DNA of 64,000 nt from Microplitis mediator (Eukaryota > Arthropoda > Insecta > Hymenoptera > Braconidae): the NCBI RefSeq assembly GCF_029852145.1, contig NC_079974.1:21492082-21556081 (forward strand), read 5' to 3'. The position numbers and the translations under genes were made by a program. Below, in pieces: positions 25,801 through 37,700 of this stretch (position 1 is the first letter of the stretch; every line of letters begins with the position of its first letter). The notes under the pieces were generated by a model. It was not told the DNA's origin. It ran no database searches and worked only from the letters and a program-made list of their open reading frames with translations.

Positions 25801-28240
25801 TTCCTTTCGTACTGAGTAGAGTAGAGTAGTGTATAGTATATAATATATCCATATATATAGTATAGAATATTCGCGGTTGAAGGATCGACTTAATCGCGGG
25901 TTCCCATGACATTCCCACTGGACACCCGTTACACGTCCTCAGCACGTCCCCATCGTCCTTATCTACATTTAAACTTTTTTTTTTTTTTTTTTGTAATTTT
26001 TATACACTACTCTTTTACGTCTTCCGCGACGTGCGTTGGATGGATCGCTTATCACTGATACCGATTTTTTGCCCGTTTTCCCACGAAAATGTAAATTTAA
26101 CAAAAAAAAATAAAATTTTTTACTATACAATTTTCCGTGTCATCAAAAACACATTTACTTATCTTTCATAAAAAATATCTACAAGTTAAAGTCATGAATA
26201 AAAAACCAGGGAAAAAAATTGATGGATTTCCAATGAAAAAAAAATTAACAAAACCTAAAACTTTTTTCGTAGGGGATTAATTCGTGCGGTATCTGGTGTC
26301 TGGGTTTTGGAGTAAAGTCTGGTTGCAAATAAAAGTGTTATGTGCAGTGTAAAAGGGGCAGAAGATAGAGAGAGAAAGGCTGACCGGAAGTGAAGAAGTC
26401 ACACGGCTGGCGCAAATTATTCATCTGATCGGGCCACACGACAAGCTGTAAGCTAGGACGCATTTATTTCTCGCACGGTCACGCGTCCCCGCACTAATTA
26501 ATGCCACCGGCCTCTGTTCACATATATGTATATATAAATCTATATATATATGTACGTTATACGTCTCTCTAATTACCAGCGAATCCGGTGATTCGGTCAT
26601 GTGGAATTTCCACGCTCTCGTTGATTATCCATCTCTATATTTATGTTTATCGTACAGTGATTTATATCATATATTTTTTGGTTTTGTTATTTTTTTCATA
26701 AAATTCATTTTTTTTTATCAACTTAAAAATTGAATCATCTAAATAAAATATTCTTTTTTTATCTGATAAATTATTTACGGACAATAGAAGGCGGATATCG
26801 ACATTAATGAGAAAAAGTGTACTGATAAATTGAAATAAAATAAAAACTGTAGCATATTTAAATAATGAACTCTAAATAAATTTGATTTGACCCAGTAGCC
26901 TACATCACGATTTCTCAGCAATGCGAATGCGAATCAAATAAAAGACAATACTGACATATTGACACACAAATTTATCGTCAACAAATATACTTGACGTACA
27001 TAACAAATTCTCTTGCGGCCACAACTTGGATTGTTTATATAAATGTGCTACACATGCTACCTTTTGCCTTACAATTTTACTTGCCAACTGGTCTCCCGAG
27101 ACTTGGGAAGAGTTTCAAATAATATAACTTCTACAGATATTTCATCTTTATCCCTATTTATCCGGGTCTCGATGTGAGCCATGGATGTGAGGCGTCAATT
27201 GTTGACACTGGTACTTTGAAAAAAATTCTGGGGTTAAAAGTTCACGTATAGGTTCCTCGACATTCGTCACGTACCCGCGAGAAACAGTGCAAAACGTCTG
27301 TTAGCCGCTCAACTATGAAATTGAAATTTTCTGAATCGACAAAATATTTTTTTTATTTTATGGGTAACGCATTTTTTTGCTTGTCAGAAATATCGTTAAA
27401 ATGAAATACATGTTATAAATTTTTTTTTGCTTTATGATAGAACAATCATTTCATTTATGACTGATAAAATATTTATATTCACTTTGAAGTTATAATCAAA
27501 TATCATTTCAGTAATTTGAATTATTCAAGTATTTGAATTTTTCATATATTGGAATTTTTCGAATATTCGTCAACTTTCGAATGCACGACTAAAAGATATT
27601 AAAAACTACTGACATGTGAAATAAAATAGTATAGTATGTTTCTATATATTTAAAAAAATCAATCAGATGGATAACTTAAAAAAAAATTTAGAGTTATGAG
27701 AAGAAAATTGAAATTCGGCCTAAAATAATAGAGATATGGCAAAAATGTATAGGAACAATTTTGTAGCTAATTAAATTCTCTACAAAAAAGGTTTCATTAC
27801 ATTTTTACATAAGTCTGATTTTTTCGATGTAATTGCAATCTCAAGTAAAAAAAAAAAAAATTTGAACATATCAATTTCAAATAAATTGATTCGTTATTTA
27901 TTTTCTATATAACTTTGAATCTATCAGAGATACGTCAATCAACTTCTAGACCTTTTTTGTAGTAAATTAAATTTTCTACAATTTTTGTTTCAAACATTTT
28001 TTTCTAAAATCTACAGTTTCGCTGTAAATTCATTTCGAAAATAAATTCTTTTTTGTTTAATTTTTCATTGACGTCTAGCAAATAAAATATTCAATTTAAA
28101 AAAAAATACTCAGTGTTATCGGAGTTTCCGAAAAAAATTGTTAATAAGATTTAGAGTAATTGACTGTCTAATTAAAATTCAAATTTCTACACTTCTAGAA
28201 GTATAATAAAGAAAAAAAAAAATAAATAAAATAAACTCAC
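22814..28240. other. Non-coding DNA with decayed repeats
   Basis: The stretch 24330-24480 looks like the decayed 3' part of a retroelement: moderately complex, with no open frame. An imperfect hairpin lies at 24026-24177. The stretch 26400-26640 is a GC-richer island with a TAATTA homeodomain-type word and no coding frame, a possible conserved regulatory block. The stretch 27700-28130 resembles a worn relative of the foldback interior. No gene can be supported. Confidence 0.45.
24026..24177. repeat. Hairpin with 27-bp arms
   Basis: TTACGATAATTGTTC... at 24026-24052 and its inverted complement at 24151-24177 differ at one base and flank a 98-bp loop. It is probably a small inverted-repeat element. 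The loop is too large for a normal pre-miRNA. Confidence 0.75.
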
Positions 28241-28296
28241 CACCTCGGCAACGCTGCCGGCGCCTTCTCTCATACCATCTCGTTCCGTGTGTGGTC
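28241..28296 (-). CDS. Putative 56-bp internal or alternative first exon
   Basis: On the minus strand a pyrimidine run ending CTTTTTTTAG abuts a 56-bp GC-rich block followed by GTGAGT, so both splice signals are good. Two of the three frames are open. The most protein-like contains MREGAGSVAEV and would end in phase 0, and its internal ATG could also be a start. The sharp jump in GC content and CpG density against the surrounding AT-rich DNA supports an exon. It lies on the same strand as the 16444-16800 exon, 11 kb upstream, and could belong to the same transcription unit, but phase alone cannot show that. Confidence 0.45.
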
Positions 28297-31200
28297 CTAA
28301 AAAAAGGATTATATGTCATGTACACAACAATAAATAATTCATAATTGTAATAAAGTAGTGGGTGGGTGTAAAATTTAAAATTTAGGATTAACAGGGTAGC
28401 ATTAATGTTGCATGGCACTGAATGGGGGATCAATTTATCTATCGGTAAACGGATTATCCGAACAGCACATTCTACAGTGCATATATATTAGATAAAATTA
28501 TTTAACATCCTCCACATATATATGTAACATATATACAGATATATGGATTTGTGTGTTAAGTACATCTACAAGAGACAAACGATTGTTAGTCGAGTATCAT
28601 TTTATCTTGTAACAGCCCGAGTAAAATCGGTTTAATACTCGTGTATTAAAGCACCTATATGTCACCCTAAACTGTGTAATTATATATATGCATATGTATA
28701 TGCACAAGTGTATATATAGATATATAATTATTGGCAGGCCGCCAATCACGTGTGCACGAGGTGGAGTTCATCAGTGATTGTGGTCAATTTGAGGTTTGGT
28801 CAATGTACTAATGTATTATCTAGATAGTAATTACGTAATTATAAACTTATGAATACATAAAGTAATTAAAAAAAATGTATATTTATGAGTGGGTATGAAA
28901 ATAAAAATAAAAATTTATTTTTTCAAAGTCTTATCTCGAGTCTCTTCCTGTGGGATTTAATTGCAGTGGCAAAAGAAGATAAGCGCGATGTAGAAGGATG
29001 AAAAACGGAGCTGGAGCTGGAGATTGAGTGGGAGGGATAGGCTCATAACTTTAGCGGTAATTTCGCACGAGCATTGCTACGTCGCTTGCACTTATGGGAT
29101 TCAGAATAAAACGGAAAAGCGTCATTATGAGCTTCATTGTCTACTCTCTCTCTTTCCCTCTTTTTTCCAGCTGTGTTATATATATATATTATATATTATG
29201 TTATGTTGTGTGGATTTAGTATCCAGTTGACTGGTATGTGTAAAGAGAAGCTACAAAATTACGGCAAATAACAGGCAATGTTGCGATCGAATAATTTGCT
29301 GGAATGCTGGAGAGCCCAGAGAGCTCCACTTTACCCGCTAAATGCTAATGGTCTGTAACATATATATTTATATTTATTTTATGTCAGGTATTTAAGCTGC
29401 GTTTATTTTAACACGTAGAATAATTGTTCTGTTAACTTTATTAGTTGTAAATTATTATTTTATTTATTTACCATTGATTTGAATTGATTTATTGATAAGA
29501 AAAAATATATATATATATAAATTGTCTTGGGAAATAATATTTTTTAATTGAAATAATTTATGAGCTAAGAATGAGGAATTTAAAATATGTAATAAAATAA
29601 CGGTTTTATGAGTATGTTGAAAGAGAAGTTATTTTAATAAAACTAGTAAAAAAGTAAATAAAAATTTTTCTAAAAAATGTAAATTAGTAAAATATAATGA
29701 TAATAATAATATAAAATGGGTAAAAAATATGAATAAAAATAAGGTGGGAGAGTAATCGAGCGCATTCCTTGCCACGATGGAGGGTCTCTCGTGTGTTTTT
29801 AAACGCGCGAACCGTCGAGAAGAGTTTCAAGGTTACGTGATCCGCCGCCAAGTCGTCGCTCGAGGTCGTGCCTCGCAGATCTCCAAGCCGTGACTTTTCT
29901 TCTCTGGTATGGCCCACGATCGCGGACTACAACCGTCTTCTTCTTACATTACATTACATTACATTATACATTATTCTCATCTACTATACCCAGTATACGA
30001 GAAGTTGTTTTCAACGATATACGATACGCGACATACGACTATATCTTTTAGATTTTTTTAACAGTAGCAATCATCAAAGTACATACGCTACGTACTCCCA
30101 TGTCTGCACTTTATATAAATATAAATAAAACCCCAGCTTACAACTTCTTGATAAAAAATAATACCCGAGACGGAGTTTCTTTCGCTACAAAAGACGGCCA
30201 CCGATCACTCCAAATATATATATAGATATAGATATAGATATTGTTTTTTTGTTCAACTACATATATCCTTCCGCTCTAAAAAATTTCATACAAATGTTAC
30301 ACATATCTAAACTTTCAAAGAGAAACTATGGATGAATAAAAACAATAGAAAAAAAACATTTTCATTTTTTTTATCTGCAAAACCATAAAAAAATTTTTAC
30401 TATAATGAACAAATTTCGCACTGGGTAATTCAAAAATAATTATTTAGACCGTCGTATAACAATAAACTAAAATAAGTGAGTAAGAAATACTTAGTGTCAG
30501 AAATAATTATCGTAAACGTGACAAATCGAAAAACCGATTGACGATAAGATAAAACTTATTTATGATTATGATAATGATCATCGTATTTTGTAAAATAAAA
30601 AACGTCGAAAAAACGTTACTTAACCGATTACAATCCGCCTTTCTCGGGGCTTACACACAAATAAAAGACGTGATCAAGTAAACGACTTCTATCCCAAAGG
30701 AAAATGTGAATCACGCGACACATTAATGACACCGTACCGGTTTTCTAACGACTCGAGTCCCCGTAATCGCATACGCACTTTCAACGTAAAATTAACATTT
30801 CCGCAGATATAGAACAACGTAATGTCAATGATAATCGTCTTCGATCCCGTTTTCTTCCTCGCTATTATAAACTAAACCTACTGGCAACTAAACGCTTCGC
30901 ACAGTTATACGTGATTGATTCTCATATATCTTTTAATATCATCTCCATATCTTAACATATTAATAACCATTTACTTTAACGGAAGTCGATGGTTATCTGC
31001 TCATCTTAATAAAGCTGATTTTTTTCATCTGCAATAAGAAATAAAGAAATAAATAAAAGTTACCTTTGTTATGAACCAATAAATTAAAAGCCGACTCCCC
31101 CGTGTAATCCAGATTTTAAAATCAATAAAACACACCTCAATTACACACACTATTTTATTCAGGTAACACTTGTTTCACTGAACATCAAACACCATCAATA

Positions 31201-31923
31201 ATAATAGTATACTATTATTATTATTATTATTAGATGCAAAAAATCAATACACAGACACGATATCACTAAATATAAGTATTAAATTCCTTCTATAGACTAA
31301 AATATAAAAAATTCCACAGATTTAAAAGCAATTGGTGTCGCATTGGGGTCCGTACGAAATATATTTATCTTAAAAGCGCCACCAATGAACCGCGAGATGA
31401 TGCTGCTAGCAACGAGAAATTGCGAACACCGAAGACGAGGAACTAAGGAGCCTGAAGATGAACAAGAAGTGGCTGAAGATCGCCAATCCAAGAAAACGGT
31501 TACAACATACATACATACATTCATATATATATATATATATATATCTATCTATATATATATGTAATGCACACTATACATACAGCCGGTCCAGCAGTTTTGG
31601 TTTATTTAAAAATGTTAAAAGAGCGCAGGCGCTCAAGAGATTCCAGCATCCGCAAGTAGATCCAGACCAACGGTCACGAGTTCAAAAAAAATAACAATTT
31701 AAACACATACTTAATCGAATTTGACAATTTAAACTCCGAAATTTGTGATAGACTAGCAATTACTTGACAACAGAGTAATTACACGTGTAATTAATCAATA
31801 ACACAGTAGTAATAATAAAATAAAAAATGTACATTTGAATTTTTCGGAGCTGATAATAAAAAATGGGGTATTAAAACAGTGATTTATTATTTTTTTATCG
31901 TACGCGCGCAACTCGCGTACAAA
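28297..31923. other. Non-coding DNA with two less AT-rich islands
   Basis: The block 29766-29935 is GC-richer with open frames on both strands. The plus frame starts ATGGAGGGTCTCTCG and runs 39 codons, and the minus frame covers the whole block, but neither has clear splice signals or a domain. The block 31340-31500 is similar. Both may be exons, untranslated exons or regulatory DNA. TA repeats lie at 28505-28550, 28680-28725 and 31520-31560. Confidence 0.4.
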
Positions 31924-31955
31924 ATGTCCGCCTGGCCGCCGTCCGTGGGGCCGAG
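31924..31955 (+). CDS. Putative short first coding exon (MSAWPPSVGPR...)
   Basis: An ATG in CpG-rich sequence opens ten codons, MSAWPPSVGP, and the exon ends CCGAG before GTGAGT, a consensus donor (31956-31961), leaving phase 2. The GC content is far above the surroundings. Two CCAAT boxes lie about 160-190 bp downstream, in the presumed first intron. The remaining exons are not identifiable, so the product is unknown. Confidence 0.4.
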
Positions 31956-31961
31956 GTGAGT

Positions 31962-34900
31962 TGAACTGAAGCAGCACAACATACAGCTAAGCTAAAACCC
32001 GACGACCATAGTGTAGTTACTATACACAATAGCGTGTGCTTATACCGTGGAGCGTAAAACAAGAAATATTTAAGTTTAATCTTAACTCGAACCGGCGCAG
32101 AGTTTGGTGACGGCCAATCCGAGTCAAGTGATACAAGAACCGGCCAATCGCCAGGAGTTATTGCTTTTATTCAAATTCATGTAATATTCCTGGGGCCAGG
32201 AGGTTTATTTCGATTCCCCAGGTGCTGCCGCCATTGCCTGGCACGTTACCTGCGATCGTTCCTACTATACTACTATAGTTTAGAGAGGGGGAAAAGTAGT
32301 AATGGTTTTATAGAAGGGGAATAGTTTCGCAGTGGGATAGTTTATTTAAACATAAATTTTTTTTTATTGATTTTACGGGGGACTTCTTTATAAAAATTAC
32401 CCCGCGATTTCGAGTAATCCGGAAGTGACTTAAAAAAAAATTCAAATGAAGTATATTTTACTCTGCGAAGTAATAATTTATTATTACTCCGGATTACTCT
32501 AATTGCAGAGTAATTATTAATGAAAAAATTATTCCTAGAACTTCAATATACGAAAGAATTTCATTGGCCTGATTAACGAGATGCGCTAATTATACAGCAC
32601 TTTATATATACTTATTTATATATATGTTAATGCATAATTTAGATATTGAGCGTATTTGTATGGTGCATAAGTTAAACTTTTGTGTTGAACGGTCTTTTGT
32701 CATTTTGTTTGACTTGAATACTTGACAATCGACATTGTCTAACAATAAACCGAGCTTACAATACTTGTTTTTTTTTTTGGGCTCTTATTATGGTTATGAT
32801 TATGATTGTTATTATTATTTCCTCTTATTTGTTGTTTATTTTTTGGGGAAAAGATTGGACTGTGGTCACACGAGAATTTAACGAGTAATTTAAAACGAAG
32901 GGTGAAAGGCTTTTTTTTTTATTTTTAATGTTTTTTTGTTCATGACTTATGATTCATGACCACAATGCCCATTTTTCAGAGCTAACCATTGAGCCGTGCC
33001 GGTATGACGCAGGATAAATATATTTAAAAGCCTTAAGCGCGAAATAACAATAGCTGCTGTTATCTAAATTGCTCTATTGCAAAGGAATTTTTGGATCGCT
33101 TTAGTTACTTTTTGAATGTTATACATTTTGGAGGTTAATTTTCGGGAGGATTGATGTCGGTGGGTTGTAGGATGAAGAGGAATAAGTTGATGATTAAATC
33201 TTGGTGGGTGTTCTCTTTGAAGAAAGCTTATAATTCAGTATCTTTCTTGCACACTTTCTCTGATCTGATGCTCCACTCCCATTTACGGACAAGCCTGTTC
33301 AGTAGGTGCGGTGATTTTATTATTAATATATCTATATCTATATATATTTATAAATACATATGTGTATACATATATTGTGATGTATTGATGTGTATCAGAA
33401 AGGTTTTTTTGTTTTTTATTGTGCTTGGAAGTTAAATAAAAGATTAAAAGGCGATAGGGGAGGCTGCTTTGGTCCTTCGAGCCTTCTCAGTTTTGTAAAA
33501 AACTCTTCAAGGTAATCCGATAGCCGGGAAAATAGTTAGCAATGTGTCCTCTACTCGTTGTCGCGGTAGTTTTATGTGTATTATAATGTGTACAAAGAGT
33601 ACGCGGTGAGTTTTAAGCGTAAAACGTTTTAGCTCTGTACGTTGGCGCGCTGTTCTCCAGACTGGACAAGGACGGCGCGAATGGAATGTTAATACTTGGG
33701 AAGGGGAGATGGTTGTTTTGCAGACGAACGAGACTTGGGGGGGCCAAGATGGCTGAGCAGTATACTGAGATTTTTAAAAGAGCGAATAAGATATATATAT
33801 ATGTATATATATGAAAGACGCTTTGAGCTAACAGTCAAGTCTCAAGAGAAGTAAAAGAGAACTGATATGCTCAGATGCTGAGAGAAATGAAAAAGTTGTA
33901 GAGTAGGGAGCAATCTGACTGAATGGACCAGCGTACACCTTACCTCGATCTTTCTTCATTCACTCATTTTTTTAAATTTATTTATTTTTATAATATAAAA
34001 GTAATTAATTAATGGAATCTATTAAAAAAAAAAACCATTAAATATTTAAGATAAAAAATATATTTTCGTGGTATAGAAAAAATGGTGGGATAAATTTTTG
34101 TACCAGTGATGGGAAAAGATTTTAAAAAAAATTTTTTCTACAAAGACACGGACAAATGATTATTGTCACAATGAAAAATTAATTCTTGGATTATTTGAGT
34201 GTTAAATAAAAGTTGGATTCAATTGTCGTATAGAAGGTGATTTATGGAAGTCGTTAAGCGCTAAGTTAACCGGTGGAAAGCGTTTTAAATTATATTATTT
34301 CGTGGCTTTTAGTTTAATCTATTCTATTTATTTACTTTTTTTTTGTTTTTTTTATTTTATCTCTCTTTTATTTTAGTCTAAATTAGAGACTATCGGTAAT
34401 GGAATAAAATTGTAGAGCGCGACTCAGTCGATAGTTTTCACGGCGCAATAATTGTATCGAGTGGAGCTTTGGCGGGATAGAAATAACGTTATATAATAAA
34501 GAGGGCTAAGAAAAAAAGCTAAATTAGATAAAGATTGAGTTAATAATGGGTAGAGTAAGAAAAAAGTAATGTATCAAAGTCTTGATGATCTTTCCAATGA
34601 ACCGAAAGTAAAGTCGGTATTCCCACGAGTCCTGGAAAATTTCCAAGAGACCGATTGGTCGCGTTTCTTTTGGCTCGAGACACGTTTTAAAAGCCACCTT
34701 AGTTGAAGAAGATGTTATAACTCACTCGATACTTTCCATTGGCTTTCTTTTTTTTAGTGCTTTTTTAGTTTTATTTCCGACGCCTTTAACTCACTCACGT
34801 TTGCGAGAGATAATCATGGGTCAGGGTTTGACAGATACACGAGAAGATATATAGGATAAAAATTTTACCAGAAAACCACAGTCATTAAATATACACGTTT

Positions 34901-35453
34901 AAACTCAAACTGACGCTTCAGGGCAAATAAAAGCATTGCGCTAGTTTTGGAAGACCCATTTGGATCCTCGAGAGCAACAGAGAAAGAGATAAAGAGGATT
35001 ACAATGCATTTTATGCATCAGAATAATTTCACATTGAGTTTTAAAAGTCGCGGTAGTGGTGCTGGTAAATCGGGAGGAGGAACTGGAGGTACTGAATTTT
35101 TTCTCTCACACTTGCTCTTTCCCTCTCATCTCACTGTTATATTCACTCTGTACTTCCTCATTCCCTCGTTTTTATTTAACGCCGGCGGCTTCTCTAACCA
35201 TACACCAACACGTGAATATTGTTATATACCTATTTCCTCGGCCTTTTAAAAGCTAAACAACTCTTTTGGGCTTATAGTAACAAGAATTATAAATACTATT
35301 GTATTCACCTTGTATTTTGTTTCTCCTGTGATTCGAATTTAAATTATTATTTTAATTCTAACTAATTTTTATTTACAAGTCCCCGTAAAATAAAACTGTA
35401 ATTAAATTTAAAAAAAATTTTTTTCATTGAAGCGTTTTTCCAATAGAAAAAAA
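31962..35453. other. Non-coding DNA with regulatory-looking islands
   Basis: Islands of lower AT content occur at 32090-32280 and 33600-33760. The latter contains CCAAGATGGCTGAG, a start-codon-like word resembling a YY1 site, that opens a 20-codon frame with no splice support. The region 34590-34700 contains GGAAAATTTCC, near a Rel-type site. No gene is supported. Confidence 0.4.
32111..32149 (+). promoter_or_regulatory. Pair of CCAAT boxes 30 bp apart
   Basis: CGGCCAATC occurs at 32111-32119 and again at 32141-32149, exactly 30 bp apart. Paired CCAAT boxes at three-turn spacing are typical of NF-Y-bound promoters. The block lies in the GC-richer stretch following the putative first exon. 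Confidence 0.4.
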
Positions 35454-35530
35454 GGAAGGGGCAAAATGGGTTTCCCATAAGAAAAATGTAAAAAATGTTT
35501 TTGTTCAAGTTTCCGCCCCCACCCTTTCCT
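35454..35530. mobile_element. Remnant of the GGGG-CAAAA family (copy 4)
   Basis: GGAAGGGGCAAAATGGGTTTCCC on the left and CCGCCCCCACCCTTTCCT on the right are inverted ends of the same type as the 490-508-bp copies, here only 77 bp apart. It is probably an internal deletion derivative. It lies 42 bp from the LTR retrotransposon. Confidence 0.55.
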
Positions 35531-35568
35531 AGAATATTTATTTTGATAGCAAAAAAATGGCGCGAAAA

Positions 35569-35572
35569 ATTC
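35569..35572. repeat. Target site duplication, left (ATTC)
   Basis: The four bases next to the left LTR edge are ATTC, identical to the four bases after the right LTR edge. A 4-bp duplication is usual for Ty3/Gypsy integrases. It shows that both boundaries belong to one integration event and have not recombined since. Confidence 0.93.
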
Positions 35573-37102
35573 TGTTATGTCCGACTATTATTTAATTAAT
35601 ATTTGGTTGCGTGGATTGGGGCGTTCGGACTAACACATGCAATTTTCGGCTTAAATGTTTTATTCAAGCCTTATTTTATTTTATTTTAGGGATACGTTTC
35701 GATGTAAGTTTTCTTTTAATTCTTAGTTTACTAAAAATGAGTTATATGATATGCGAATTGATACATACGATTTGAAATTTATAGCGTCCTTTTTCCAATT
35801 AAATTATTGAGGCCGATGGAAAATTTGTTAGAGAATTTAAAAGATAAATTAGTCGCTTATAAACTTCCTACCTTTGCCGTGATAGTTCTCGTTGATTATT
35901 TCTCCCTTTTTGAAGACTCCTTCGTAGTAGGCCCTTGGACTCCTGAGATGTGCTCCTTTTGACGATTTCTCTTTCTCTCGTGCAAGCGATGACCCGCGAG
36001 GGAAGGTGATCAATATTAACTAACTTAATTTTAATTAATGAAGCACAAAAACAGTCTTTCACTTTTTCTTTCCTTTTATTCAACTATTAAACTTTAATTC
36101 TTTACAAACCAAAAATACCTTTAATTTTTCTTAATAGAAATTAGAGATGATACTCTTTAAAGGCTTTTATTTTTATGCATAAACATTTGTTACACTTAAG
36201 TATACACTGATATTTTCTTATTCTTTATTAGATTGGTTTTGTGTTTTAATGGAATAAAATTCCTTTAATTTTCCCAAAGGAATTAGAGATGATACTCTTT
36301 AAAGGTTATTTCTTTTATGTTCCCACATGTATTCACTGTTAGTTACAATATCTGGTTTTCAATTTTCAATGCACTAAACGGTGCTATTAGCACTTAACTA
36401 CGGACTCACAACCGATAACACTTTTTCTTTGTTTTACTTTTCTTTTCTTTAAAGATTTTTCTTCGCGATGCGATTTTATTTTTCTCTCTTGGAGCGGTAT
36501 ATTTTATATAGATATATATATATTTTTTTTTATTTCACTGCTATAACTTTTCTTTACTTTGTTTTGTAAATTTTTTTTTTTATAAAAGCGACGTGGTCGG
36601 TTTTATTTTATTTGTATATAATGGTTTGCGAATTTTATTTCCTGAATAAAATTTTTCGCGGTTTGTTTGGTTTCGAAAGATACTATGTACCGAATAATGA
36701 CTCTTTGTTGAAAACTTTGAATTCAACTAGTGACCGGAAAGCAAGCCTGTGCTCGGTAGAGTAATTTTGCTCTTCAGAATTTTAACGCTGCAACCATGGG
36801 GGTCCGAGTTTGGAAAAGAGGGGGTTTTCTGGTGAGGTGCATCATATAAGATGTCCCGTTGACGCAAATCAATTTAAGTCAATGCTAGTTGTGGGTGTTA
36901 CCACGCATTAGAATAATTGTTGTAAAAGTAAGTGGGGAACTTAAGAAGGATAAGGGAATGAAAGACAGAAGAAAGAAATCTGGTATGACGTTCTGTATCG
37001 CTCAATTGAACCCATCCTGGTTTCTCTTATGAGAAAATGGAATATTTATTCCCTAGGAGTGTTCAACATGAGTTTAAAAAGTTTGCGAAGTCGGACATAA
37101 CA
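35573..37102 (-). repeat. 3' LTR
   Basis: This is the second copy of the 1,530-bp LTR. Its inner edge at 37102 is preceded, on the element's sense strand, by the G-run polypurine tract. Poly(A) signal AATAAA lies on the minus strand at 35659-35664. Two hairpin motifs occur at 36140-36163 and 36282-36305. The 71-codon sense-strand frame at 35868-36083 is the same as in the other LTR, as expected from identical copies. Confidence 0.96.
36140..36305. repeat. LTR-borne GAGATGATACTC hairpin motif, two copies
   Basis: ATTAGAGATGATACTC followed by TTTAAAGG occurs at 36140-36163 and 36282-36305, each preceded by CCTTTAA, so an outer CCTTTAA/TTAAAGG pair encloses an inner GAG/CTC pair. The same pair recurs in the other LTR at 46001-46024 and 46143-46166. 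Confidence 0.8.
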
Positions 37103-37112
37103 TCCCCCCCCC
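37103..37112 (-). other. Polypurine tract (G9A) next to the 3' LTR
   Basis: On the minus strand nine G residues and an A directly precede the TG of the 3' LTR, the position of the plus-strand primer. The exclusive G composition is notable in such AT-rich DNA. Confidence 0.8.
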
Positions 37113-37116
37113 AAGC

Positions 37117-37700
37117 TCAGAGATGAATTCTATTTCTTTGAGCTTGCAGTTGATAAAGGAATGTTGAACTCTGCTTTGCTTTGGTTCTGTTCAGTTTGTA
37201 TAATTTAGCTCCATCTTTGGCTAGTTGATCATCTTGCTCGTTACCATAAATTCCCTCATGACCAAGAACGTGATGGATCTTAATGTCTCGGGCATCCATT
37301 TGAGTTTTGATGTAGTTTTACTGTTCTTTATACGAAACTGGCTTTCCGACTGAAGTGGTCCAATCTCGCTCTACGTTCTGAGGGTGCTTTGGCCCGAAAT
37401 AAATTTCTAAACCCGTTGTTGGTTCTGAGGACCCGTCGCGGAAACACGATCCGTCCGTGAAGCTGATGATCTGGCTTTCAGCATTTCTTTTGAATTGAAG
37501 GTTTGCTGGACTGAGAACTGATTGCCACTGCTGTAGATATTTATGACTTTCTTCTATAGATAACATGCGCTTGGAAACTGGATCTGGGTAAGCACGGATT
37601 TGATCTCGGCAATCCTTTCAGGAGTGGTATCTTCCAGGTTTGTGGCCACTTAGAACCAGATAGAAGGGCATTCTGCTGAGACAGAAGGGAAATGAAATGT
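37117..37700 (-). pseudogene. Captured eukaryotic-type RNase H1 fragment, catalytically dead
   Basis: Minus-strand frames 37566-37318 and 37317-37117 are the same frame, separated by a TAA at 37318-37320. The first contains FTDGSCF, the motif around the first catalytic Asp of RNase HI, followed by a YFGPKHPQN segment typical of eukaryotic RNase H1, then GKPV. The second contains GHEGIYGNEQDDQLAKDG, the region of the catalytic His and last Asp. The roughly 50 residues between them that carry the catalytic Glu and second Asp are missing, so the domain cannot work. An upstream stretch (37590-37640) appears shifted in frame. This RNase H is distinct from the one in pol. It lies just before the 3' LTR, the position where some LTR elements carry an acquired second RNase H. 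It could instead be a passively transduced host RNase H1 piece. Confidence 0.75.

Noticed and set aside
33772..33790. Start exon at CCAAGATGGCTGAGCAG
   Set aside because: The start context is good, but the frame runs into TA repeats and stops with no splice donor.
34947..35256. Plus-strand frame with GSGAGKSGGG, which looks like a P-loop
   Set aside because: The spacing does not fit GxxxxGK[ST], the rest is Phe/Leu/Ser-rich noise, and an overlapping frame covers the same DNA.
35868..36083. 71-codon open frame in each LTR on the element's sense strand
   Set aside because: It starts at TTG, has no recognisable domain and appears twice only because the LTRs are identical.
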